NCBI RefSeq assembly: GCF_002706425.1
Contig: NZ_CP017713.1
Location: 1 to 64,000 of the forward strand
Length of the DNA: 64,000 nt
Source of the DNA: Loigolactobacillus coryniformis subsp. coryniformis KCTC 3167 = DSM 20001
Lineage (GTDB): Bacteria; Bacillota; Bacilli; Lactobacillales; Lactobacillaceae
Direction of reading: 5' to 3'
Shown: positions 55,750 to 63,783 of the stretch, piece by piece
Numbering within the stretch: position 1 is the first letter of the stretch
How the letters are laid out: every line of letters begins with the position of its first letter
The notes under the pieces: model-generated
Databases searched by the model: none
What the model saw: only the letters and a program-made list of their open reading frames with translations
Told to the model about the DNA's origin: nothing
Made by a program: the position numbers and the translations under genes

Positions 55750-56475
55750 ATGAAAAAGCGTACTAAAGTTTTATTGGGAATCGTAGTGGTTTTGCTGGTT
55801 CTATTGTTGGGTAGTTGGGCTTATTTGCGCGCGCAGATTTATCAACCTAGTCAGTCTGCAGAATTGGCGGCACAGTCGGCGACGACTAGTGGCTCAGAAT
55901 TAATTTTCAAAAGTAAATTAACGACTACGCTAATGGTGATTTTCTATCCTGGTGCGTTGGTAGAACCGGCGAGTTACAGTGTTTGGGCTAAACAAGTAGC
56001 GGCGGCCGGCTACCCAGTCTACATCGTGCGGTTTCCGTTGGATCTAGCTGTTTTGGCGCCGAACAAGGCGGATAGCGTCTTGAGAAGTTCGCAGCGTGAT
56101 TATGTTATCGGTGGGCATTCGCTAGGTGGCGTTATGGCCAGTCGATACGCGCAAAACCATCAAGAACGGTTAAAAGGTGTTTTCTTCTTAGCTAGTTATC
56201 CTGACAGCAAAGGTAGTTTGCGTTCCACGGTGTTACCAATCTTATCGATCACAGCTAGTCGCGATGGTGTATTGGATCAGGCGGCTTATAAGCAGGCTAA
56301 ATACAATTTACCCAGAAATACAAAATATGTTCAGATCGGCGGCGGCAATCACGCGGGCTTCGGTAGTTATGGCCCGCAAAAGGGTGACCGTACCGCGACA
56401 ATCAGTAATCAGACACAACAACGGCAGGTCGCGAATCATTTAATTCAGTGGTTGCGCGGCGTTGATAAAAAATGA
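55750..56475 (+). CDS. Membrane-anchored alpha/beta hydrolase
   Basis: 241 residues. An N-terminal membrane anchor (RTKVLLGIVVVLLVLLLGSW) is followed by a hydrolase fold with the nucleophile S124 in GGHSLGGVMA, an acidic residue in SITASRDGVLD, and histidine in GGGNHAGFG. It is similar to the small extracellular hydrolases of lactic acid bacteria, with the esterase substrate unknown. Its stop lies inside a strong terminator stem. Confidence 0.8.
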   Translation: MKKRTKVLLGIVVVLLVLLLGSWAYLRAQIYQPSQSAELAAQSATTSGSELIFKSKLTTTLMVIFYPGALVEPASYSVWAKQVAAAGYPVYIVRFPLDLAVLAPNKADSVLRSSQRDYVIGGHSLGGVMASRYAQNHQERLKGVFFLASYPDSKGSLRSTVLPILSITASRDGVLDQAAYKQAKYNLPRNTKYVQIGGGNHAGFGSYGPQKGDRTATISNQTQQRQVANHLIQWLRGVDKK

Positions 56476-56512
56476 GTCTGGGACATAATTAAATGTCTCA
56501 GACTCATTTTTT
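56471..56512 (+). terminator. Terminator overlapping the hydrolase stop
   Basis: AATGAGTCTGGGACAT pairs with ATGTCTCAGACTCATT (nearly perfect) and is followed by T residues. Confidence 0.85.
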
Positions 56513-56655
56513 GTTTTTCAGATAGCTGAAACGTGTTCCATAAGGCAACTTTTTCCGCTTAGCTACGATCGGCAAATAATCCACTGCGTGCATTATTTGC
56601 GAATCTAGGCTAATGTTCAAAAGCTGACCGCCTTATGTCTCACTCTCTTGTACAC

Positions 56656-57105
56656 TCATTTCCGTGGTGTGATTTCATCCTGTAAACGACCATCTTTGCG
56701 GTAAACCTTGATCGTTGATTCTTTGTTACGGGCAATTTCACGAGCGCGCTTAACTGCGGCTTCCTTACTAGAGAAAACCTCGCTGGCTTGTTTAGCGCCC
56801 TCGGCCATAACCGCCCAACCGTCATTCTGATGGCGAACGATTTCGTTGGCGTCGATCAACTCGGGATTGCCACGCGATTCATGTTTATCGCGTTTGCTAG
56901 GATTGGCTTCTTTTTGAAAGGCCGCTTTCTCTTTGGTATCAGCGTTCTCGTACCATTTTTCGGCTTGACTGATCGCAATCGGAATCGCACGATCATCGGG
57001 ATAACCATCTGCTAATAGGGCATTGCCGATGTCGATTGCTTTCTTACGAACTAATTCAGGTAGATTTTTCATAGAAACGGGGTAGTCGCGCATATTCCAA
57101 GGCAT
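56656..57105 (-). CDS. YdaT-like protein with DUF2188 domain
   Basis: 149 residues. The N-terminal part (MPWNMRDYPVSMKNLPELVR, KKAIDIGNALLADG, RAIPIAISQAEKWYENA) matches YdaT of Bacillus, a small protein induced in general stress. The C-terminal part (VRHQNDGWAVMAEGAKQASE, VFSSKEAAVKRAREIARNK) is a DUF2188 domain. Function not established. AGGAGG lies just upstream of the ATG on this strand. Confidence 0.8.
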   Translation of the reverse strand: MPWNMRDYPVSMKNLPELVRKKAIDIGNALLADGYPDDRAIPIAISQAEKWYENADTKEKAAFQKEANPSKRDKHESRGNPELIDANEIVRHQNDGWAVMAEGAKQASEVFSSKEAAVKRAREIARNKESTIKVYRKDGRLQDEITPRK

Positions 57106-57353
57106 AGTAGAACCTCCTTATTTTGATCTAGTTTTAGTGTAAATGAGGTGGGCTAGCTAATAAAAGAAATATACATATCACATTGCTCACTATCAATAAT
57201 TTGATAAAATTTACACAAATTAAGACTAGCTTGATTGACCCTTTCGTAAATTATAAATATCTGTATAATTAAATTGTGTATAAATAAGTCTACAGGAAAG
57301 GATGTTTGCTGGTAACTGAAAGTTAAATGTTGAGCAAACAAGGTCAGAATTGG

Positions 57354-58484
57354 ATGAAGAAATTATTTCGGGGACGTTTTTGGATCATTTTGGGGGTTTT
57401 ACTTGTTTTAGGTGTGATCGTCGCAGTTGGCTTAGTTAAGGCAAATAACCAGCGAGCGGCACAAAAACAGCAGTATCAAACGTATCAAGTTAAGCGTGAT
57501 AGCGCGCTGTTACTAAAGGGCAAAGTAGCAGCGAAGGATACGGTTGCGGTTGAAACTGGTGTTAGCAGTACGGGAACATTAACAGCGATCAACGTTAAAA
57601 ATGGGGAACACGTTGATCCCGGCACCGTCTTGATGACGTTTCATGATGATCAGGTACAAAGTCAGATTGATGAGGCTAACCAAACTGTAGCGAAAACCGA
57701 ACTGGCGATTCAAAATGATCAGCAGGCAATTACAGCGTTGAAAAAACAGTCAAATCAGCCGACAACAGAAGTCACTGGTGATACTGATAGCTCAGTTGCT
57801 GACTCAGGTGCAGCTGCTGATCAGCTGCAACAAGCACGGAATACATTGGCGGCGGACCAACTGACATTACAGCAGACTAATGATAGTTTGACGCGTTTAC
57901 AAGCAAAGTTAGACCCACAAGTGACGGCCAAAATTGCTGGTACGATCGTATTGGATACCACAAATAATAGTAATACTGGCATTCCGGATATGCAGATCAT
58001 CAGCGATGGGCAGATCATTGACGGTCAAGTGACTGAGTACGATTATGCCAAGCTCAAACAGGAATTGGCAGTCACAGTTATGCCTGTTAGCAACACCGAT
58101 CATTACCAAGGCAAAATTGTGACCATTGACCAAACGCCGCAAGCGGCTACACCAACAACAAGTACGGCGCAAGCTGGCGGCAGTGAAGCCGCAACCTATC
58201 AATTCACTGTAAAAATCGACCATAAATTGACTAATGGCTTTAATGTGCAAATTCGCGTTCCGCAGAATACGATTCGTTTACCTGCGGCTAGCTTAGTTAA
58301 AAAAGCTGGTACGCACTATGTCTATGTGGTTAAAAAGCATAAAGCCTATCGGCAAAAGGTGGTGGTTAAAAAAGTTGATGGCTATTGGCATCTGATGTCA
58401 GGACTACAACTGAAAACGACGATCATTACCAACCCTGATCATCACTTAAAGAATGGGCAAGAGGTGACGGTCAATGCTGATTGA
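57354..58484 (+). CDS. Efflux periplasmic-adaptor-like protein (HlyD/MacA type)
   Basis: From ATG 57354 it has 376 residues. A membrane anchor (RFWIILGVLLVLGVIVAVGL) is followed by a lipoyl-like half (TGVSSTGTLTAINVKNGEHV), a coiled-coil hairpin (about residues 100-190, with an insert TTEVTGDTDSSVADSG), and a beta-barrel domain. Such adaptors couple an ABC exporter to the envelope. An earlier start at 57327 is possible. It overlaps the next gene by 11 bases. Confidence 0.85.
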   Translation: MKKLFRGRFWIILGVLLVLGVIVAVGLVKANNQRAAQKQQYQTYQVKRDSALLLKGKVAAKDTVAVETGVSSTGTLTAINVKNGEHVDPGTVLMTFHDDQVQSQIDEANQTVAKTELAIQNDQQAITALKKQSNQPTTEVTGDTDSSVADSGAAADQLQQARNTLAADQLTLQQTNDSLTRLQAKLDPQVTAKIAGTIVLDTTNNSNTGIPDMQIISDGQIIDGQVTEYDYAKLKQELAVTVMPVSNTDHYQGKIVTIDQTPQAATPTTSTAQAGGSEAATYQFTVKIDHKLTNGFNVQIRVPQNTIRLPAASLVKKAGTHYVYVVKKHKAYRQKVVVKKVDGYWHLMSGLQLKTTIITNPDHHLKNGQEVTVNAD

Positions 58485-59172
58485 GTTAAAATCCGTCAAT
58501 AAATACTATCAAAATGGGGCACAAAACTTTCATGTCTTACGCGATATTAATTTAGCCATCGATCGCGGTGAATTTTTATCGATCATGGGACCATCTGGCG
58601 CAGGTAAAACTTCGTTGATCAATTTAATTGGTTTTATTGATCGCCAATATGAAGGTGAGTACCTATTTAACGGTGATTCTTATCAAAAAGCTAGCGATAA
58701 TACGTTGGCGCGTATCCGCAATCGCAGTGTCGGCTTTGTCTTCCAAAACTTTAAGTTGATCGGCAACAACACGATTCTAGAGAATGTTGAGCTGCCGTTA
58801 CTTTATGGCGGTATGACTAAGCGGGCCGCTAAGCCAGTCGTTGAGCAAGCCCTGATTCGTGTCGGATTACCTAACAGTAGCCAAAAGGTTCCCAGTGAAC
58901 TTTCTGGTGGGCAACAACAGCGAGTCGCAATTGCGCGGGCATTAGTGCATCAGCCTAAATTTATCATCGCTGATGAACCAACGGGCGCGCTGGATACCAA
59001 AACTTCGGCGGAAATCATGCAAATCTTTCGTGACCTTAATCGCAATGAGGGGACCACAATTGTTTTAGTGACCCATGATCCTCAGGTTTCGTTATATGGT
59101 GATCGGCTGATCAAGATTCTTGATGGTGCGATCACAGCCGATGAGGAGGTGACGCAGCATGCGCTTCGCTGA
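58474..59172 (+). CDS. ABC transporter ATP-binding protein (MacB/LolD type)
   Basis: 232 residues: Walker A GPSGAGKTSL (about 39-48), Q-loop FQNFKL, signature LSGGQQQRVAIARAL, Walker B FIIADEPTG, and the H-loop VTHD. It is the motor of an exporter with the adaptor before and the permease after it. GTGACGG precedes ATG 58474. Overlaps on both sides indicate a tight operon. Its cargo could be a drug or peptide. Confidence 0.92.
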   Translation: MLIELKSVNKYYQNGAQNFHVLRDINLAIDRGEFLSIMGPSGAGKTSLINLIGFIDRQYEGEYLFNGDSYQKASDNTLARIRNRSVGFVFQNFKLIGNNTILENVELPLLYGGMTKRAAKPVVEQALIRVGLPNSSQKVPSELSGGQQQRVAIARALVHQPKFIIADEPTGALDTKTSAEIMQIFRDLNRNEGTTIVLVTHDPQVSLYGDRLIKILDGAITADEEVTQHALR

Positions 59173-60373
59173 AATTTGGACCACCGCACTACGTTCGATC
59201 CTAAAAAATAAACGCCGCAGTATTTTGACCATGCTAGGGATCATTATCGGGATTGCGGCCGTTGTTACGATTTTAGCGATCGGCGATGGTTTCTCCAATT
59301 GGGTGACTAAAAGCATTACTAGCAATAAATCTGGTAAAGTCGAAACCCAGATTGTTTACATGCCAAACGATACTGCCAATACCAGTGCACAACCCTTTAA
59401 TGAGCGTGATCTGACTTTAGTGCGTCAAGTCAAAGGCATCGCTAAAGTGAAGCAGAGTAGTTCGGATTCCGATTATGCGCAGCTTACGTTGCCGGTAAAG
59501 AATAAGACCAAAAGTGTGTTGGTCCATTACACCAAAGGTAAGAGTAGTAAAGTGATCGCAGGCCGACGTTTGACCGCGATGGACAATGAAATTGGTAATC
59601 AAGTTGCAGTGATCGATGCCAGTTTGGCCAAAAGTCTATTCGGTGGCACAACTAACGCTTTACATCATGGGATTACCGTTGACGACCAGTTATATGAAAT
59701 TGTTGGTGTCCGCAGTTCAGTAGCTAGTAGCGTTAATTTTACTGATGCCATGAGTGGACAAATCCCGACAAATATCACGATCCCGCGTAAAGTGCATCAG
59801 TACTATACGCGCAGCGAACGCACTGGTGATTTATTGACGTTGTCGCTAACTAAAGGTGCTAAAGCGAGTCGTGTAAACAAACGGGTACTGCATATACTGA
59901 AAACGCAAGGTAGTATGCGCAGCCAGGGAGAATATCAAAGTAACGATCCAACAGCGCAAGCAGATACGTTCGGTAAAGTCCTCAATGCGATCACCTATTT
60001 TGTTTCGGCCGTTGCTGGGATATCGTTATTTATCGCCGGTATCGGCGTGATGAATATGATGTATATTTCAGTTGCTGAACGGACTACCGAAATTGGGATT
60101 CGCCGCGCGATGGGCGCCCGGCAACAGGATATTCGGCTACAATTCTTATTAGAAAGTGCAACTTTGACAATTCTAGGTGGTTTGATCGGTTATGGACTGG
60201 GCGTGTTGTTGGCGTTAGGGGTTAGCGCGCTGCCAGTGATGCCGTTTAAGGCCAGCTTTAGTTTTGGTGGGTTTGCGTTAGCGTTTGGCGTCTCCACTGC
60301 CGTCGGTTTAGTCTTCGGCGTGATGCCAGCTAATGCTGCTAGCCGCAAGGATCTGATTGAGATTATTCGTTAA
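59159..60373 (+). CDS. ABC transporter permease (MacB/FtsX type)
   Basis: 404 residues with one N-terminal helix (SILTMLGIIIGIAAVVTILA), a large extracellular MacB domain, and three C-terminal helices (SLFIAGIGVMNMMYISVAER with TEIGIRRAMGARQQDI, then two more). The TEIGIRRAMGA motif is the FtsX/MacB hallmark. The start ATG 59159 overlaps the ATPase gene by 14 bases. The stop is followed by a conserved small membrane gene. Confidence 0.92.
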   Translation: MRFAEIWTTALRSILKNKRRSILTMLGIIIGIAAVVTILAIGDGFSNWVTKSITSNKSGKVETQIVYMPNDTANTSAQPFNERDLTLVRQVKGIAKVKQSSSDSDYAQLTLPVKNKTKSVLVHYTKGKSSKVIAGRRLTAMDNEIGNQVAVIDASLAKSLFGGTTNALHHGITVDDQLYEIVGVRSSVASSVNFTDAMSGQIPTNITIPRKVHQYYTRSERTGDLLTLSLTKGAKASRVNKRVLHILKTQGSMRSQGEYQSNDPTAQADTFGKVLNAITYFVSAVAGISLFIAGIGVMNMMYISVAERTTEIGIRRAMGARQQDIRLQFLLESATLTILGGLIGYGLGVLLALGVSALPVMPFKASFSFGGFALAFGVSTAVGLVFGVMPANAASRKDLIEIIR

Positions 60374-60409
60374 AAAACTCGTCATACAACTTATTTGGAG
60401 GAAATTAAA

Positions 60410-60943
60410 ATGAAAAAATGGTTCAGTCAAGCTAGTGCTAATGACACAAAAATTTGGATCACCTTATATTTCATCGTTGATTTGGTATTAGCCTACTTTG
60501 TTGCATTTGTTTACCCGCCAAAAGCGTTATTAGTCAATGCACCGGCAATGGTCAAATGGGTCACCTTTGGTAGTAGTGCGATCGGTTTGGTAATTGGCTT
60601 GTTTTTATCAACGTATATCGGTTATTTGATCTATTTCATCTGGCGCAGTATTTTGCACGAGGAGCCAGCCAACACAGCTGCCACTAAGCGAAGTTTTTAT
60701 TTAACGACTTGTCTTTCTGGTATATTAGTTAGTTTGGTGCATTTAGTGATGATCATTATTACTGGTGGTGTGATCAATCAAACTGTTACGATTATTTTGG
60801 CAGTAGTTAGTGCAATTGTGACGGCAGCGTTGATCTACACATTTTTTACAGTGTTACTGCATAAAATTAAATTAGGTCGGGCAGTTGCACTGACTTTGCT
60901 GGTGATCGATCTGATCCCAACGATAATTGGGTTATTTAGATAA
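60410..60943 (+). CDS. Small membrane protein, MKWFSQ paralogue 1
   Basis: 177 residues with four hydrophobic helices. It starts MKKWFSQASANDTKIWITLY and has a central TAATKRSFYLTTCLSGILVS and a final KIKLGRAVALTLLVIDL block. These match the gene at 63228 in order and spacing, so the two are paralogues. GGAGG precedes ATG 60410. I do not recognise a family. It lies just behind the exporter operon and may belong to it. Confidence 0.7.
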   Translation: MKKWFSQASANDTKIWITLYFIVDLVLAYFVAFVYPPKALLVNAPAMVKWVTFGSSAIGLVIGLFLSTYIGYLIYFIWRSILHEEPANTAATKRSFYLTTCLSGILVSLVHLVMIIITGGVINQTVTIILAVVSAIVTAALIYTFFTVLLHKIKLGRAVALTLLVIDLIPTIIGLFR

Positions 60944-60948
60944 ACTTT

Positions 60949-60987
60949 AAGGCTAGGTGTTGTAACTGACACTTGGCCTTATTTTAT
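60949..60987 (+). terminator. Terminator after the paralogue-1 gene
   Basis: AAGGCTAGGTGT pairs with ACACTTGGCCTT with two G-T pairs and is followed by a T-rich tail. Confidence 0.75.
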
Positions 60988-60994
60988 TGACAAC
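60987..60994. promoter_or_regulatory. Single TTGACAAC half-site before the third regulator
   Basis: TTGACAAC is the inverted half of the 34943 palindrome and overlaps a TTGACA that could be a -35. The matching -10 is weak. Confidence 0.35.
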
Positions 60995-61051
60995 TAAAGA
61001 GTGCTAGCGTTTTTAGACAGATACACCTATAGTTTAGGCGAGGTGATCGAT

Positions 61052-61825
61052 ATGTTATTGACCCAGCAATTGAAGCACCTGCGTGAAAAAAATGGCTATA
61101 GCCAAACTGATCTGGCGTATGAATTGGGCATTAGTCGGCAGTCGGTTTCCAAGTGGGAGCGGGGTGAAAATTTTCCCGATATCAATAATTTGTTGCGCTT
61201 AAGTGAACTCTATAATGTTTCCTTGGATGAATTAGTCCGTGGTAGCCAATTTTTGCGCCGACCGTTTGTGGTGGGGCGCAAAGTGCATTGGCGACGGTTG
61301 ATCGTTGATTTTGTACTATGGACGGTGACTTGCTTGCTGTTAACGGGATTTGGTTATCAACCGTGGTGGCTGTTTGGCGGTATTTTTCTGTGTGGCATTA
61401 TCCTAGTAATACCAGTAGATTTTGACGATTACTGGATCGTTGAAAAAACGCAGATCAGATTTGTTCAGTATGATCGACGGTCGCTGCACAAATTTTTGCA
61501 GGTGTTGGGCCTAGCACATAAAACAATCAGTAAAATTCCGTATACAATGATCGACAACAGTGAGTTACTCTATAACAAACGGCAACGGATGCCGTTTGAT
61601 TGGTATCCCGATAATTTTGGTTTACGACTGTACTTAAAGGATCAGCGGCAGATTTATTTGCCACTTAAGCAAAACTTTACACAATATCTGCCGCAATTCA
61701 TTCTTTCGTTGAAGAAAAAGGGCATTGTGACTAGCGATGCTCAGCAGCTGCAGACTGCGATCATGAACAAAGAAAATCTCTACACCTATATGGAAAAACG
61801 ACTAAGTGATGGTGATGTGAAATGA
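61052..61825 (+). CDS. Helix-turn-helix regulator with membrane tail (3)
   Basis: From ATG 61052 it has 257 residues. The XRE domain (LKHLREKNGYSQTDLAYELG, ISRQSVSKWERGENFPDINN) is followed by two hydrophobic helices (about 93-133) and a cytoplasmic C-terminal domain (IPYTMIDNSELLYNKRQRMP) not seen in the other two. GAGGTGATCG precedes the start. Its ATGA stop overlaps the next gene. Confidence 0.78.
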   Translation: MLLTQQLKHLREKNGYSQTDLAYELGISRQSVSKWERGENFPDINNLLRLSELYNVSLDELVRGSQFLRRPFVVGRKVHWRRLIVDFVLWTVTCLLLTGFGYQPWWLFGGIFLCGIILVIPVDFDDYWIVEKTQIRFVQYDRRSLHKFLQVLGLAHKTISKIPYTMIDNSELLYNKRQRMPFDWYPDNFGLRLYLKDQRQIYLPLKQNFTQYLPQFILSLKKKGIVTSDAQQLQTAIMNKENLYTYMEKRLSDGDVK

Positions 61826-62289
61826 TTAAAGCAAGAAAGTTTGTGGCTGGGGATGCCACAGCAGTAGCGCAATTAATCGCGGCAACGTTACGAACAACTA
61901 ATCGTAAAGATTACTCAGCTGCTTACATTGAACATGATATTCAGCAAATGGATGCTGCCTTTTTCAAGCAAAAAGCGCAGCAAACGCATTTTTATGTTTT
62001 TACTGATGCTGCGCGAATTATCGGGACTGGTGCGATTGGCTCGTACTGGGGTAGTCAAACGGAATACAGCCTGTTCGATATTTTTGTTCATCCGGAATAT
62101 CAAGGTCACGGCATCGGTCGCCAAATTATAGCTACTTTAGAGACAGATGACTATTTTCAGCAAGCGACGAGGGTTGAAATACCAGCCTCGATCACTGCGT
62201 TAGGTTTTTACCAGAAAATGGGTTATCAGTTCAAGGCTGGCGTGGCGGAAGTCGATGCGGAACAATTATACCGACTAGGGTCCGTCTGA
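61822..62289 (+). CDS. GNAT acetyltransferase with IS-replaced end
   Basis: 155 residues with the acetyl-CoA motif IFVHPEYQGHGIGRQIIATL and the ITALGFYQKMGYQFK strand. ATG 61822 overlaps the regulator stop. The last three codons (GSV) and the TGA come from the IS5-type element that begins at 62278. Joining the sequence across the IS at one TA copy gives the ending EKYPNH and a TAA, so the native protein should be about three residues longer. Activity may be retained, as the core is intact. Confidence 0.8.
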   Translation: MIKARKFVAGDATAVAQLIAATLRTTNRKDYSAAYIEHDIQQMDAAFFKQKAQQTHFYVFTDAARIIGTGAIGSYWGSQTEYSLFDIFVHPEYQGHGIGRQIIATLETDDYFQQATRVEIPASITALGFYQKMGYQFKAGVAEVDAEQLYRLGSV

Positions 62290-62292
62290 AAA

Positions 62293-62724
62293 CTACTTAA
62301 GTAAGATGCAAATTGAGGCAATGTAGACCGTAGCCAGATAAACATGAGCGAGCTTATCATAACGCGTTGCAATCCTACGAAAGTTCTTCAACTGATTGAA
62401 GAAGTTCTCAATCAAATGGCGCTCACAATAAACGTGGTAATCACAGGTCCACTTGTCTTTGGTATTTTCCTTTGGCGGAATGGTATAGACGCCTGCTTTA
62501 TCTTCAATATACTGGCGAAGTTTCGCGGTGCCATAGGCTTTATCCGCGATAATATTTGATTGAGAAATATCGAAGCCTTCCAGCAACTCACTGGCAACTT
62601 GGCTATCATGTACTTGACCACCTGTTAGGCGAAAACCCAAGGGATTCCCTAATCCGTCAACGAGTGCGTGAATCTTGGTCGTTCGGCCACCTCGACTTAG
62701 TCCAATAGCTTGATTTTCGACCAT
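62293..62724 (-). CDS. IS5-type transposase, second frame (catalytic half)
   Basis: Carries the second aspartate (IIADKAYG) and the glutamate (ERHLIENFFNQLK with FRRIATRYDK) of the DDE domain. It is read after a -1 shift from the first frame. The join would give GAKKNAECMVENQAIGLSRG, as in intact relatives. Confidence 0.85.
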   Translation of the reverse strand: MVENQAIGLSRGGRTTKIHALVDGLGNPLGFRLTGGQVHDSQVASELLEGFDISQSNIIADKAYGTAKLRQYIEDKAGVYTIPPKENTKDKWTCDYHVYCERHLIENFFNQLKNFRRIATRYDKLAHVYLATVYIASICILLK

Positions 62725-63068
62725 ACATTCGGCGTTTTTTTTGCCCCAGTGGCCTTTTGATGCGCTCGAACGATCGTTGAATCTAAGCTCAAGTTTTCCA
62801 TGTCGGGATCGTCAATCAATTCGAGAAAAACCTGTTCGAACAAGCCTGAACTTACCCAGGCTCGGAAGCGACTATACACCGTTTTCCAAGAGCCATAGCG
62901 TTCAGGTAGATCACGCCAAGGAGCCCCGCTGCGCATGAGCCAGAGGATAGCGTTGAGGGCGGTACGGTTGTCTAGGCTTGATGGACGGCCAGTCCGGTAT
63001 GGCGGGAAGTATCCTTTGATTCGGTCCCACTGAGCATCTTCCAGTTCGTATCGTTTAGGTGTTGTCAT
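62697..63068 (-). CDS. IS5-type transposase, first frame
   Basis: 123 residues. It starts MTTPKRYELEDAQWDRIKGY with the GAPWRDLPERYGSWKTVYSR part and the first aspartate in SLDSTIVRAHQ. It ends shortly after an A8 run (plus-strand T8 at 62735-62742) that can serve a programmed -1 frameshift into the second frame. Confidence 0.85.
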   Translation of the reverse strand: MTTPKRYELEDAQWDRIKGYFPPYRTGRPSSLDNRTALNAILWLMRSGAPWRDLPERYGSWKTVYSRFRAWVSSGLFEQVFLELIDDPDMENLSLDSTIVRAHQKATGAKKTPNVWSKIKLLD

Positions 63069-63227
63069 CGGAATGCCTCGATTCGTTTTTCCTCAGATTA
63101 TACCTGAATTTTTAGTTTTCAGACAGTCCCTAGAAAAATACCCAAATCATTAACTTTGAATGCGCTTTCTAAAAATGGCTGTTACAGGTATAATTAATCT
63201 ATAATAGTGGTTAATGGGGGCATTTTG

Positions 63228-63767
63228 ATGCAAAAGTGGTTCAGCCAAGTCGGTAAAAAGGATACGAAAATCTGGGTGATACTGTATATTATAGTCGGTA
63301 TTGTCTTGGCGTATTTCAGTACGATCGTTTATCCGCTGTCGGTACTACTTGCGCAAATGCCTGGGCGGGTCAAGTTTATAATGTTTATCGCCAGTATTTT
63401 GGGATTGGTGCTGCGACTATTTATTTTTACGTATGTTGGGTATCTCGTTTATTTACTACTATGCAGTGTCTTGCATGAAGCGCGCGCCGATAAAACGGCC
63501 ACTAAACGCAGTTTATATTTAGCCGTTTGCATCTCTAGCGTTATCGTTGCTTTGTTACAGTTGGTTGCGATCATCGTAACAGCGGGCAATATTAGTCAAA
63601 TTCTAAGCATCGTCTTGACTGGTTTAAATGCGGTAATGTTGGCTTACTTAAGTGCACAATTTTTTGCACAACGACTGCATAAAGTCCACTTAGGCCGTGC
63701 GGTAGCTGGAGTGCTATTTATCTTGGGATTAGTGCCAATCGGGTTGAATTTGTTGTTGCCGCAATGA
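63228..63767 (+). CDS. Small membrane protein, MKWFSQ paralogue 2
   Basis: 179 residues with four hydrophobic helices. It starts MQKWFSQVGKKDTKIWVILY, has TATKRSLYLAVCISSVIVAL and ends with KVHLGRAVAGVLFILGLVPI, matching the gene at 60410. GGGGGC precedes ATG 63228. A longer start (63207) is less likely. The IS5-type element separates it from the acetyltransferase. Function unknown. Confidence 0.7.
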   Translation: MQKWFSQVGKKDTKIWVILYIIVGIVLAYFSTIVYPLSVLLAQMPGRVKFIMFIASILGLVLRLFIFTYVGYLVYLLLCSVLHEARADKTATKRSLYLAVCISSVIVALLQLVAIIVTAGNISQILSIVLTGLNAVMLAYLSAQFFAQRLHKVHLGRAVAGVLFILGLVPIGLNLLLPQ

Positions 63768-63783
63768 AAGTGAGCATCAGATA

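Larger units (their letters stand above)
62278..63130 (-). mobile_element. IS5-family (IS427-like) insertion sequence
   Basis: 853 bp. The ends GGGTCCGTCTGAAAACTA (62278) and GGGACTGTCTGAAAACTA (inverted, ending 63130) match at 16 of 18 positions. The target duplication is TA (62276-62277 and 63131-63132) in a CTAG site, typical for this group. Two overlapping frames make up the transposase. Confidence 0.88.
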
